Shown in pieces: positions 19,376-31,191 of a DNA stretch of 45,686 nucleotides (the stretch's first letter is position 1; every line of letters starts with the position of its first letter). This DNA comes from Euprymna scolopes (Eukaryota > Mollusca > Cephalopoda > Sepiida > Sepiolidae), in NCBI GenBank assembly GCA_024364805.1, contig CM044495.1, positions 46,831,483-46,877,168 of the forward strand, written 5' to 3'. A program made the translations under genes and the position numbers. The notes under the pieces were generated by a model. It ran no database searches. It worked only from the letters and a program-made list of their open reading frames with translations, and had not been told where the DNA came from.

Positions 19376-20620
19376 ATATATTACTTCTTTTCGTCGGTAT
19401 TCTTCTTGGTTCCTACTTTCGTATCTACCATAAATAGTTGGTATAATTGAAACATGTCTATGTACAAGTACATTTATTTAGTGACGTTAAGGAATGAATG
19501 GGTTAATATTTATGTAAAAATAAATGTAATTGTTTATCTGAAAATAAAAATAGTGTATTAATCGATACACTAGGGTGTTTACCATTAACCAGTGACATAC
19601 TACTAGTAAAAAGAACATTTCACTGATTCAGAAAATGTTTGTGGATACTATTTCATACATAGGACCAAATTAATGAAAACGTCAATGTTTTTTCTCTGCC
19701 CTAAATCTCCCAGAATCTACGCTATTGTTGAAATGTTTTTTCTCTATTGACTAAGGTATGGCTGACTGACCCTCCCAGACCATTACTCCCGTTTTTCAAT
19801 AGGAGTAAGTTTATTGCTTGCTGCCTGCGACGCTCTGATTGGGGAATATCAACTGAGCTGTAGAGACAATTTTAATAGGTAAACGTGCTTATCTTTTAGG
19901 GGTGCTGGTTCGACTTTCTCTCTCTACCTTCTGACCTTGTGCCACATCTTCCTGCTGTGGAACGGAAGTAAATATGGCCGATATGTTATGAATGTCATAT
20001 TCGAAAAGACGATAAACATCCAATTAAGGATTGTATATATTTTTCGATTAAGATTGCATGTTTCGGATGTGTCTGAAATCGAAAGGTTTATCTTTTATAT
20101 TTACGTATTTAAACAAACAAAGGAAGTTTTAGGATATTGCCAAATATGTTTAGTGTCAGATATTGAATACAATATTTAAACAATTAAAATAAACTTTTTT
20201 TTTTAATGGAAATTTATTGGGAATCTTTGTTTCATTTTAATCATACATACTATTTAATCACTTCTTTGAAGCAGTTTACTATTTATGTACGACAAATTAA
20301 GGAACAATAAAATGACCCCTGCTGATTCTAGATTCGCGTAAAAATCCCAGCTTGCTTGAATGACGTGTCTTAATTCCCTCAAATCTCGGCCCACAGTCTG
20401 AAATATCAGAAATATTTCTGGCAGTTAATAAATAAAACAACAGAAAAGAATTATTTACAATCCTACGAGGTCTTTACTCGCAAGATAATCTCTTCTCAGA
20501 AAGAATGTATATTTTATTTCTAGTTGACTGATGTATTTTTTGTAGGCGGAAGTGTACTGCAGTTAGTACGGTGGCTTTTTAAAACCTGTCTGACCTCCCG
20601 CAAAGGAGGTAAACAAAACA
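19376..20620. other. Mostly unassigned; old SINE-like patch at 19800-19985
   Basis: About 19800-19985 is GC-richer, resembles 13190-13370 and includes a B-box-like GCTGGTTCGACTTTC. The rest is AT-rich with no gene. Confidence 0.45.
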
Positions 20621-20622
20621 TA

Positions 20623-21541
20623 CGAGGTGCCTTAAATAAGTTTCCAGACATTTTTTGGACAGGCATTTAAAATTGTCAGTATATTATTGCTATACATCTT
20701 ATGAGATGACTAACTGTTCATCTAAGCCTGAAATCATAAAAATTGGTTACAGTAATAATTGGAATACACATAACTAAAGCCTAATTGCATTTTTGAAATT
20801 TACTAGCTGTGACAATCTGGATATGAGGCCACTTTAGAAGAATGATATGCAATAAAATTCTGTTTTAAACTTGGAAAAATGCTACAGAAACGTATGGAAT
20901 GCTTCAGATTGCTTTTGGACCATTTTGCATGAATCGAGCATAGGTTTGTGAGTAGCATAACAGATTCAAGGAGGGCAGGGAGTCTGTGAGAGATAATGAG
21001 AGGTGTCGGAGGAGTAAGAAAGTCAGAACACTAAAGTTTATTGGCCAAATAAAGAATTTAATGGATAAGGACCGTAGTATGTCTATAGAGACAATAAGTG
21101 CACAGTTTGTGTGTACGGTTCCTACCCTGATATCAAATATTTATGATGAACTGGAGATGCAGACGATTTGCATGAATATTTTTCGCAAGGGTGCTCAGAG
21201 ATGATGCCCATCATGGTCAAATAGTCTGTGATCAAGACAGTTCCTCAGCCACTCTATAATCCAGACTTTTCTCCCTGTAACTTTCGGTTATTCCTTAAGC
21301 TCAAGGAAAACCTCAGTTGTCTCCTAACGGCAGCCTCTGAGTAGATGAAAAAGGCTGTGACAAGGGTCATTGGCACGTTCATACATTATGACTTCAATGG
21401 GTCCTTCCAGCAGTTGGTGGAACGGTACAAGCGTATTGCAACCGGAGGAGATTACTCCGAATGGAAATAGAGTCACATGTATGTACTATCAATAAAAGTG
21501 TCCATACGAAAAACGTCTGGAAGCTTATTTAAGGTACTTCG
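20623..21541 (+). mobile_element. Internally deleted mariner transposon
   Basis: TIRs of ~36 bp: CGAGGTGCCTTAAATAAGTT at the left, inverted at the right as AAGCTTATTTAAGGTACTTCG, flanked by TA on both sides (20621-20622, 21542-21543). N-terminal helix-turn-helix region reads AIKFCFKLGK and RFKEGRESVRDNERCRRSKK, then VRTLKFIGQIKNLMDKDRSM. After CMNIFRKGAQR it jumps to the C-terminus: PLYNPDFSPCNFR (third catalytic D of a D,D34D mariner) and QQLVERYKRIATGGDYSEW. The middle with the first two aspartates is missing, so it is ~0.92 kb against the usual ~1.3 kb. Confidence 0.85.
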
Positions 21542-21543
21542 TA

Positions 21544-22560
21544 AACATAAAAGAATAAGTAAACATGAAAAAGTAACATTATTAAAAAAATATTTACGAT
21601 TTTGAAAAAGTAAACAAATATTTTTTTTCTTAACTCATATTTTTTTTTAATCCTCCTCCCTTTATTTCTGAAATAAACTACAAATTCCAAAGAATTTTAG
21701 AAAAAAAAAACAATAAAAAATGCATGTCAGTCCGTCTAAATCAAAATCAGTTGCTTCTTATAGTTCTTTTCCTAAGAACCCTAGGTTACTCGAATGATCT
21801 TTCTAAATATCACACAAATAGCGAATCAGCAGGAACCATTTGTCATGCCTTAATTTGTCGGACATCATTTGAATTTTTATTATGAAAATTAACCAATAAT
21901 CCCCCAAGAAGTTAAACATACCAGCATTGACTTCCAACGGCATATTTGCTAAAGTTCCAAAATACGAATATAAATAAATCCTAATATAAAATTGGTAACA
22001 ATGAAAATAGCACTTATCACTTTGAGACAACACGACGAATAAACTAACGTTAATTATTAATATATAAATAGAATGTCAGGTCCTTTAGGCTTTATATTTC
22101 AAATTATGAGTTGAACTATACTTCTGATACTTAATTTAATTCGAAGTTTATTTTCCTATTCTGCACAATTAATCAAACTGAAAGAAGAAACATACCATAG
22201 AAAAAACTTCTAAAATTAATTCAAATTTTAGAAGTTTTTTTTTTTTTGTGTGCGCATATGTTTTCGTCAGATATTACTTTATTTGCTTTCTGAGATATTA
22301 GACAAAATGTATATATATATATCAAAGAACACGGTACATTTTTTTTAAAAGAAAATGTAATTATACGACATTTTAATATGCTGAAAAGGCTGTTATTTTA
22401 GAAAAATAGACATTTGGATCTTGGAATGTAGCTATACTGTTATTCTGTTATGTATGCGGTATTGTTATATTTGTGTATACCAATCCTTTTTACTTGGAAG
22501 TTGAATGTTATTCAAAGAGTGAAATATAATTGCAAAAAATTATTTTACCAAAAAACAACG
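21544..22560. other. Unassigned AT-rich stretch with a small hairpin
   Basis: No gene. 22202-22240 is a 17-bp perfect stem (AAAAAACTTCTAAAATT and its complement) with a ~5-nt loop. Confidence 0.6.
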
Positions 22561-22573
22561 AATACACACACAC

Positions 22574-22576
<3 letters not shown>

Positions 22577-22645
<69 letters not shown>
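22577..22645. repeat. (CA)n/(TA)n microsatellite
   Basis: Short CACACA lead followed by ~69 bp of pure TA. Confidence 0.97.
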
Positions 22646-22648
<3 letters not shown>

Positions 22649-23700
22649 AAGAAAAATTTGTTATGAAAATAAAAATTGACTTTCGGATTTCAATAATCAA
22701 TTCAGATTCGGATTGCAAATATTTTCTTACGAAGTACAACTCAATTTATGTGTTTTTTTTTTTAATTAACTATTTCATTCTCTTTTAGTCCCAAATGTTT
22801 TATACATTCTTTTCAAACTTATGCTCCTCTGTAATAAAATTTTTACTGATGTTAATGAAAAATATATATTGGTTAAGGATTTTACTTTATTATAACTCAT
22901 TGTTTGATTCTTTTATGAACTAGTAAATATTGTAATTCATTCAATTTTATTTTCACAGCCAATTTTTTCTTATTTGATTGTTTCATCTTGTCTATTTAGC
23001 TTTGTATTATGTCAGACAGTCTAAACAAAATAAATATAGGATGCTTATAATATTTGAATCCCAGTTTTCTTGAATAACGTGCCTAAATATTAATAGAATA
23101 GATAATCAGTTGGAGCAGTTGTCGTACATTAGCCGTGCACTTATTTGTCGTTTATAAGATAAAATATTTTGTTTCATCTTCTTAATTTTAATTCCGTAAT
23201 TTTTTCATCATTTTAACGAAACACAACATAAGTGTTTTGTCTTCAAATCCTTTCATAGTAAATTATTCTATGTATTCAATTAAAATAAAAATCAAATAAA
23301 TTAGCCGTTGTATACGAAAATATTAAGGAAGCAATGTTAACGTATGATTCATTAAATTTAATCAGTTATGTCATCAATCCTTTCCATTGAGTGATACAAT
23401 AGTATCTTCTGTTGTTTGTTTGTTATTGTTCTCTCGTCTACATAAAGTACCACAACCAAAATATCATATTTAAAAAAAAAGAGATGAAGGCACCATTTCC
23501 ATTGGAAATTCGTCTCAGACACAGAAGGTTATTGAAATAAAAATAATCTTTTTGACAGATATTGATTGATTTGTTAACTTATAAAGAATGTTAAATGTTT
23601 CGTTGTATTCTAGAGAAAGAAAAATAAATGGGAAAAATAGATAACCGCTAAATATCGGAAGACAAATCAAATCAACATTTTTTTGGTTGACTATAACTTT
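22646..23700. other. Unassigned AT-rich stretch
   Basis: Nothing recognisable. Confidence 0.65.
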
Positions 23701-23701
23701 T

Positions 23702-23800
23702 GACTATGGCACAATGACGTTGACCCGCCGATGCTAGACAGATCACCGAAGTTAATCAACGATGAGCCAGCCAGTACCAGATGCATGAAATTTGGAAAGG
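23702..23800 (+). mobile_element. 5S rRNA-like SINE head, copy 1
   Basis: GATCACCGAAGTTAATCAAC, then GATGAGCCAGCCAGTACCAG and ATGCATGA match the 5S rRNA internal promoter region (known as GATCACCGAAGTTAAGCAAC and GGTCAGTACTTGGATGGGTG). The upstream GACTATGGC matches the worn 5S start. Too diverged for a working 5S gene. Followed by ~200 bp of unique body. Confidence 0.65.
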
Positions 23801-24028
23801 CTAGGTAAATATACAGCGTCAAGTCGTAAAAATTGGGGAGAGGAATACGATACACCCCCAAATCAAGACGAAAAGCAACAAAGAAACTACCGTCATTACT
23901 TGTCCCCCCAAGATTACCATGGCTCTCCAAATTGTAGAGCCATAGTCACCGACACTGTTAGAACAGAACCACTGCATGCATGCAAATTTTGACTGCTTTT
24001 TTTTCTCTGCACTCACTTAAGTCTTCCT

Positions 24029-24122
24029 AACCGCCACATCATCCCCGTTTATAACCCCAACCGCCACATCATCCTCGTTTATAACCCTAACTGCCACATC
24101 ATCCCCCTGTATAACCCTAACC
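24029..24122. repeat. 30-bp minisatellite, three copies
   Basis: Unit AACCGCCACATCATCCCCGT plus TTATAACCCT, three consecutive copies with a few changes. Confidence 0.9.
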
Positions 24123-24240
24123 TACCTTTCATCAAAATATCTCTGCTGTGTAAAATGATAAAAAATGTTTCTGCTGCTTAGATAAAGATTCTGAATAAAA
24201 AGAAGGATACCTTTGATTTCATTTGTCTTCTGTATTTTGC

Positions 24241-24343
24241 ATGTATGGCACGATGTTACTGTGATACTGTTTTTCGTTTGATCACCACAGTTAAGTAACG
24301 TTGAGCCCGGCCAGTACTAGATGGGTGATCAGTTGCGAATGCT
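24241..24343 (+). mobile_element. 5S rRNA-like SINE head, copy 2
   Basis: GTTTGATCACCACAGTTAAG, TAACGTTGAGCCCGGCCAG, TACTAGATGGGTGATCAG and TTGCGAATGC follow 5S rRNA from the A box to the C box. The 5' part (TGTATGGCACGATG) aligns to the 5S start. Confidence 0.7.
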
Positions 24344-25271
24344 TTTTTAGGAAGAAGGAGAAAGAGGAGATGAAGAACAACTCTCTCTGCAAAAACTAAC
24401 ATCGTCAAAATTATCTCCCTTGATCGAGTTAGAGATTTTTATATTCATAAGCAATGCTCATATCTAAGCTTCTTCGATAATATTGAATTATCCTATCTAA
24501 ACGCTGCTATTCAAAATCTATAATCACAGCATTTTAATAGAAAATCTTTGGTTTCAATTTTTATCTAAACTGAAGATTCGTCCTCCTCCCCCGTTAATGT
24601 TAACAAAGCGAAGAAAAAGCCAAAAAATAAGTCTTCCTTCGAAGAAGATTTTTTTTTGTTTCAACTATTCTTACATTATTGATATACTAAAATATTTTTG
24701 CATCATTTTTTTGTTTCAATTTCCATTACAAATATTCATACGTATATGATACTTATCTCCATCTTTTTTTTTTTTTTTTTGTCATTTGACTTACATTTTA
24801 AAACTCTAGTAAACACCATTTAATATATTTTCTGTGAAATGAACACATAAAAATGATATGAGGACGAAGGGGAATGTTAGACACATTATTTTTGCATCAA
24901 CCTAATATTCAGCAACTTACGAGTGAGGTTATAATATTAGTCATGGATGTGTAATGATGATAGATCTCGTTGAGAGCTGTGCAGAGGAGTGTAAGGGGTG
25001 CTCAACACTTTTATTCCTGTTTTAAAAGTTCCCTTTTCAGACGAATGTATTATACACGCCTGTGCCTCATCGAGACACGTTTTTTTTTGTTCTTTTTTTG
25101 TACTTGAATTCCTGGCCTTGAAATGTTTTCGGAGCTGTTTGTTTCGTCCTCAAGATTTCACTACCGAACTCCTCTAACCTCCTACTACATCCAAGGGCGA
25201 TCACCCTCTTATCAGTCCAAAAGAAGCAACTCTATTTTCATTTTTTTTTTTAGATATATCCGAACATTTTA
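24344..25271. other. Unassigned stretch
   Basis: AT-rich with long T runs. No gene identified. Confidence 0.6.
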
Positions 25272-25545
25272 TCAATAAGAAAATTCATATAAAATATAAA
25301 TATCCGGGGTATTTGTTAATAGAAATGCTTCAACATTAGCTAAATTAGTTCTAAGCCCACGGATATTTGTGAATGGGAGCCTCAAGGGAGGAGGCAAGTT
25401 GAATTTGTTTGTCCCTAAGCCTGGTTTAAGCTTATTTTTAGATTGTACTGTCGTCATATTTTTTAAAGAGTTTCGGTTTAGGTAAGGGGGAGCTAAACAA
25501 GAGGTTATGCAGAGCATCAGACATGCATCACAAGTAGACCATCAG
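25272..25545 (-). mobile_element. LINE B 5' piece, inverted (start of endonuclease)
   Basis: Minus-strand reading includes LPPPLRLPFTNIRGLRTNLA and NVEAFLLTNTPDIYIL, the beginning of a Jockey-type APE endonuclease domain. It is head-to-head with the direct LINE B body starting near 25550, the pattern left by twin priming. Confidence 0.75.
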
Positions 25546-25549
25546 CTGA

Positions 25550-28015
25550 CCTTTCTCCACTTACACAGATGCAGCGGGCAGCACAACTCATAGCTTCACT
25601 ATATCTCACTCCCTATCACAAATTGTTACGTTTCCAACCCGTTTCCCTGACCAGGAAGAACTACACGCATCACTTCTAAATCTGTTTTTGACCACAGTTC
25701 CCGATGACTGCATAACCAAGGCCCACAGCCCACTCGGGAACGCCGATCATGCAGTGATTAATGGTTGAAATCGCCCTAAACTCTAGAGCCAAAACTGAAG
25801 AGCCAGTGCTCAAAACAACGAGATATTATAAAAAGGCTGACTGGGAAGCCATCAGGGAACTAATCAGAGATGCCCCATGGAGAAAAATTTTTTATCTCCT
25901 TGCTGAACAGTGTGCAAACGAGACCACTGACCGGTTCAAAACTGCAATCGAAGCGCATGTTCCCATGCAGAAATTTTATAGTAAGCCCCACTCTCCCCAA
26001 TGGTTTATGTCGATTTGCGCAACTGCCATTGCTCAAAAGCAGCATGCATACCGTAGGTTAAACCGACATAAGTCCAGTTCAAACAGACTGAAGTATATGG
26101 AAGCTAGAAATAACGTTAAGAAAGAAATAGCGACAGCTAAGAGAGAATTTACGGAAACCACTAAAAACCGCATCGAACCCAAAAACTAGGAACTCGAGAC
26201 TTCTGGAAAATCTACAACAGTGTAGTAAATAATGGGCAATCAACAATTCCCCCACTAACCAACAATCACGAGGTTGTCTCCTCAGCAACCGACAAGGCTA
26301 ACATGCTTGCCAGTCGGTTTGCCTCACACTCCACATTGGACTCTTCCAACCACCCCCTACCTGACTTTCCTATGCAGACAGACGCCACGCTAGACGATCT
26401 GAAAACCACCCCTGCTCAGGTGCATGCTATCATAAAAAACCTTGACACTTCAAAATCATGTAGACCCGATCTTATCCCAGCTGTACTATTAAAAAAGTGC
26501 TCAGCAGAAGTAGCTCCAGTTCACTCCAAACTCTACAACAAATGCCTTAATGAAGCTTGCTTTCCGGGCTGTTGAATACTTGTACAACAGAAGCAGTTTT
26601 CCAAGAATTCTGGCGAAAGGACTGACCCATCAAATTATCGCCCCATTAGCCTCCTTCCACTTTTTGCCAAAATATTTGAGACCTTAATTAACCATACTCT
26701 AGTCCATCACCTTACAGATGCTAAACTTCTGACTGACCCACAATATGGATTTAGACAAGATCGTTCCACAGCAGACATCCTAACTGTGATCTCTGAACGT
26801 ATATACCATTCACTGGACAAAGCGGGTGAGGGCAGAGCGGTAGCTCTAGATATATCTAAGGCTTTTGACAGGATATGGCATGAGGGTCTCCTCAGGAAAA
26901 TTAGATCATACGGTATCACTGGTAGAATACTTAACCTGGATTTGTCTCTTATCTAAGAAGGATTTAATTATGTTGGCCTCGACGGTCGTACATCTAAACA
27001 ATATGATATAAATGCGGGGGTGCCCCAGGGTTCTATCCTTGGACCTCTATTGTTCCTGATATTCATAAATGACCTCCCCGACAAAATTGCCTCTGAGATG
27101 GGTATATATGCTGATGACACTACACTCTATGGCAGGCACGACAGAAAGACGAATGAACACATTTCTAAAGAAATGGCAGAAACACTAGAGGATGACCTCC
27201 AATCTGTGGTAGAATGGGGACAAAAGTGGTTGGTCGCGTTCAATGCTGTTAAGACTAAACTAGTTTCATTCAATAATTACAAGAAACCCTCTCTACCACC
27301 TATAGCAATGGCCAACGACTCTTTATCCGAGAGTACATCTTTCAAACTCCTTGGCCTAACGTTCACAGGAAACATGAGCTGGAACAATTACATTGAAGGC
27401 ATTGCCAGGGCTGCAGCAAGAAAGGTGGGCTCTCTCTACCGTGCTAGAAAACTACTAACACCCGAAAGTATCCTGTACCTCTATAAAGCCACCATTCGCC
27501 CATGTATGGAGTATTGCTGTCACATCTGGGCTGGTGCATCTGCTACTAGTCTCTCGCTCCTTGACAAGGTTCAAAAGAGAGTCGCAAACCTGATAGGCTG
27601 AAGCTTAGATGCCAGTTCAGGGCCTCTGTCCCATCGACGAAATGTTGCATCCCTGTGCCTTTTCTACAAGTATTTTAGTGGTGAATGCTCTGACGAACTG
27701 CAATCACTTGTACCCCCACGACGTGAGCACCCTCGACAAACCCGACAGGCAGCTAAATCCCACCCCCACACTGTAGAGATCCCTAGATGTAAAAGATCTT
27801 TTTACTCCAATAGTTTCTTCCCCAGAACCGCTGGGCTCTGGAATTCCATTCCAGGTCCCTGCTTCCCCAACAGTACTGACGTGCAGAAGTTCAAGTGTAA
27901 CGTGAACTGACATCTTGCTGCCCAAATCCCTACATAGTACCCCAGTAGTTGTTGCCCCTGATAGTAGCCCCCTACACCAAAGTGGCAAGTTGCCTTGTTT
28001 GGGGTGAAAATATAA
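25550..28015 (+). mobile_element. Jockey-type LINE B, endonuclease to 3' end, inactivated
   Basis: Ordered pieces: end of APE endonuclease (IVTFPTRFPDQEELHAS, LLNLFLTTVPDD, SPLGNADHAVI; 25615-25760), linker (25761-26186), RT fingers and palm (IIKNLDTSKSCRPDLIPA, 26420-26475; then NYRPISLLPLF-like and QYGFRQDRSTADILTVISER, 26630-26800; ALDISKAFDRIWHEGL, 26840-26885), PQGSILGPLLFLIFINDLP and the catalytic YADDT box (27020-27125), thumb and C-terminus (GLTFTGNMSWNNYIEGIAR; ILYLYKATIRPCMEYCCHIW). From about 27600 another frame continues to SFFPRTAGLWNSIPG. Several stops and shifts, so dead. The 3' UTR ends TTGTTTGGGGTGAAAATATA plus A-rich tail. Confidence 0.88.
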
Positions 28016-28020
28016 TAAAA

Positions 28021-28849
28021 AAATTTTTTTTTTAAAAAGTAAAAAAAAAAAAACTGATTTGTTCTTAAATTCGAAGTATTCTAATTTTAAACTAAATATT
28101 TAACCCGATAATTAATGGTACACTAAAAAATAATATTTAAAAAAGTTGTTTATGTTGGAACAAGAGAAACAGTCAGTTGGTGGCAGCTTACGGGGGGGGG
28201 TGAGGAGTTACGAATTCAGAATAGCAATCATTAGGTAGGATAATTCCGTATCATCGTGAAAATTTGACCTTGTAACTCTCGATGATATCCGATTTTGTCC
28301 TTTAGTTTTTTAACACTTGTTTTCTGGATCTTTCTTGAAGTATGCAGCACGTGGAGCTTTTCAATCACTTTATGTTATTAATCACCGTTCTTCTATCAAT
28401 ATATCTGCCCTATTAATCCTTATCCTCGATTGGTTTTAGTCTTGATAAGGGATGACTTATTATTACAAATAAAAATATAGATATGGATAAAGGAGACAGC
28501 TGGATCACCTCACCCATACACAATGCACGAATACATTGCAATATTATATATTTTCTGCATTCCGAGTGCATTGTAGATTTTTGAAACTAGCCTTTTGAGC
28601 AATTCACCGTTGATACCAAAACATATATATAACAATAGTAAAACTTAAATAATTCCCCGAAAATAAGTATAGCACAATAGAAAAGAATATGATTTAAAAA
28701 AGCCTTCTTACTCCAATCTTTGCAATTAATTTAAAATTTAAATTTATTTCTCTATGATTTTACATTAAATATTTTTTTCAAGAACAAATTTGCTGAATTA
28801 AAAAAAAGTGTGACTTTAATGTAAAATCTAATTTCTTTTTCTTAATTTA
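28021..28849. other. Unassigned AT-rich stretch
   Basis: Nothing recognisable; an 11-bp G run lies near 28190. Confidence 0.6.
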
Positions 28850-29350
28850 CTACTCTAGAAGGATTGTGGCATTTTTTTTAAATTGGGTGATTCCAGAAAT
28901 GTAACATTATTGGAAAATGAAATTTTCGAAAAATGATTTGTGGCATTTTTAAAAGAGGATGGTAACGATGTAAAATCTTCGGAAAGTAGTTTTTAATTTA
29001 TTTTTTCCAGAAGAATTTGTGAAAAGATGCTGACTCAAACATAATACATGAGAAAATTAATTAAAATATTTTTCAAAAACGGATACAATATTTTTTTGAA
29101 AGACGGTGGCTCAAATACAAGATCTTTTAAAAAGATATTTTTGAATCTATATCACAATATAGAGCCATCCTCTTTTCAAAAATGCCACAAATCGAATTCA
29201 AAAGTAAGATCTTAGAGCAATTAATTTCTCTATGAAAAAATGGTGGTATTTTACTTAAAAGAAGATGGCTCTGATGTAAAATATTAGAAAATGGTGTTAA
29301 ATTATTTTTTTTCCAAAATGTATTTGTGACATTTTTTTTTATGATTATCC
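28850..29350. repeat. Degenerate ~90-bp minisatellite with one inverted unit
   Basis: Recurring blocks: AGAAGGATT(T)GTGGCATTTTT, AAAGA(G/A)GATGG, GATGTAAAATCTT. Visible at about 28856, 28935, 29010 and 29255. At 29162-29195 the same block runs in reverse (GAGCCATCCTCTTTTCAAAA then ATGCCACAAATCG). Confidence 0.6.
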
Positions 29351-29447
29351 TTAATTCTGGAATAGTCTTAAGGAAGACAATAAAACTAACAGAATTATTT
29401 CTATTAAAAGGAAGTGTAAAAATATATAATATTCGAAATTTTAACAT

Positions 29448-29577
29448 GACGTTGAAGATGGAGAATATTTTAACCTTGATTTTGATTATTTGGATTATTC
29501 TCATCCTTGTTATTAATTTTTCCTTAATATTTCGGCTGATGTACACTCTTCTTCAAGTGCACCTTTTAAAAACTTAG
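29448..29577 (-). mobile_element. SINE-R 3' domain fragment (copy 5)
   Basis: Minus strand: GTGCACTTGAAGAAGAGTGT, ACATCAGCCGAAATATT, then AAGGATGAGAATAATCC. A worn copy of the hammerhead-like 3' domain. Confidence 0.5.
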
Positions 29578-29814
29578 ACATGTTTTTTTTTGGTCCTCTA
29601 AAAAGATATCAAATAAAATTATAAAGCCGTCCAAAGTAAAGCAAATAAAAATTTACTGACAAGTCAGAATTAAAACTTCAAGATCTAGAATATGTTCACA
29701 AGTTCTCTGAATAATCCAAACAATACAAAGTAGCAATTCTTGTTAACTATTAATCGATTAATTTTTAAAATAACATTAATCTCTGTTTCCTGGGGTTTTT
29801 TTTTTGTTTTGTTT

Positions 29815-30245
29815 TTTAAAAATATTTTTCACCTCAAACAAGACAAACTGCAACTTGGATATAAAGGGGTACTATTTGGGATCATGTCTACAGGGGACTA
29901 TGGAGGGAGTTAAGTAGCAAGATTTCTGTTCATATTACATTTTAACTTCTGCATATAGTCAGAGAAGCAGAAAACAGGGAGGAGATTCCAAACTCTGTCA
30001 GTCCAAAGGAAGAAACTACTAGAAGGCTTTTCAAAATGTAGGGACCTCAGCATTGAATGCATGGGATTTTGTCTAATAGGAAGCGACTCAAGGTAGATGC
30101 ACCAGCCTAGATGTGGCAATAATACCCCATGCATGGATACTCTTATGTGTGAGTGGTTTTCTAGCATAGTATAGGGATACCACCTTATTTTCGGCAGCTT
30201 GGCAATGTTCTCAATGTATTTGTTCCAGTTCATGTTGTCTATGAG
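29815..30245 (-). mobile_element. LINE B 3' end fragment
   Basis: Minus strand from 30240: DNMNWNKYIENIAK, then degraded HIRVSMHGVLLPHLGWC, then SSFFLWTDRVWNLLPVFCFS and MQKLKCNMNRNLA, matching the LINE B C-terminus. The 3' UTR CTTGTTTGAGGTGAAAAATA parallels 27990-28008. An internal stretch is missing relative to LINE B. Confidence 0.75.
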
Positions 30246-30975
30246 TTTTGAAGGCGAGGAGAATGGAGAATGAGCTCTCATGTAGGCTGTTATTAGTCTT
30301 GGCAATCGAAGATTGAGAATGTTTCTTATCTTATTCATACTGATAAATGAAATTTTTAAATTCATGTATTTTCTGTACTTTCAAAATTATTTATATTAAT
30401 AAAAAATATTGAGAGGAAACCTGCAATTGTCACATATTTTTATGCCGTTATAAAAATATAATTCAATGTGCAGTTATCAAATTTACTTACTATTAATCGA
30501 ATATTTATTGAAATAGTAACTGTGACAACATGTAAAAAAAGAAGTTTTTAAATGTCATTTTCCTAAATTTATTTTTGATTGTCAATTTAAATACATTTCA
30601 GTTTCTTTTCTCCTCGTCTTTACGAACAGACAACTAATATTCTAATTAAAGAACATAAAATAGTTGCATATATACAAAAAAGAAATAAAATGTTAGTGGT
30701 AAGAGAGGCAAACAAATAAAAAAAAAACTAAAATAACTTTACCGCATCCCGGGCAACGCCAGGTTGGAACAGATAGTATGAATATAAAGGTTTTCATCAT
30801 GCTGATGGATCTTTCCCAGTTTGTAAACATGATTTCATATGAGTTGCGAAAGTGTACATAAATTCATCATTATTTTTTTCGCATTAACTACTGAAAATGT
30901 GATTTTAAAAAATGGCAGTATATAAAAAATAACATAAAAAATGGATATTATAAAATATTACATGTTTGATTTTTT
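30246..30975. other. Mostly unassigned; SINE tail scrap
   Basis: GCATCCCGGGCAACGCCAGG at 30744-30763 matches the SINE 3' tail seen at 2.9, 16.4 and 17.05 kb. Nothing else recognised. Confidence 0.45.
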
Positions 30976-31110
30976 TAGATGAAGATTGGTTATTCGTATT
31001 AGTTGGATTCATCAGACTACTGTTTTCATCTTAAGTGTCATTTTCATAACATTTCCGTCGATGTAACCTCCGACCTTCTTCAGGTGCATTTTTCGATCAC
31101 CCACACTGAG
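30976..31110 (-). mobile_element. SINE-R 3' domain (copy 6), left arm of inverted pair
   Basis: Minus strand: CAC (31086-31084), CTGAAGA (31083-31077), extra A, stem GGTCG...CGACG, GAAA, TGTTATG; then AAGATGAAAACAGTAGTC. A well-kept hammerhead-like copy facing the plus-strand copy at 31.4 kb. Confidence 0.6.
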
Positions 31111-31191
31111 AAAAAAAAGTGATATTCTTCTGAAGATTAAAGGATCAATTCTCAGTGTGGGCGACTGAAAAATACAATTGCAATTGTCTTT
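31111..31191 (+). mobile_element. Partial direct duplicate of SINE-R head and body
   Basis: AAGTGATATTCTTCTGAAGA, then CTCAGTGTGGGCGACTGAAA repeats the segment at 31225-31292 in the same orientation. Confidence 0.55.

Noticed and set aside
24029-24122. CRISPR-like array
   Set aside because: Three contiguous 30-bp units without spacers; a minisatellite.
24241-24343. Functional 5S rRNA gene
   Set aside because: Too many differences across helices and no clear T-run termination after the 3' end.
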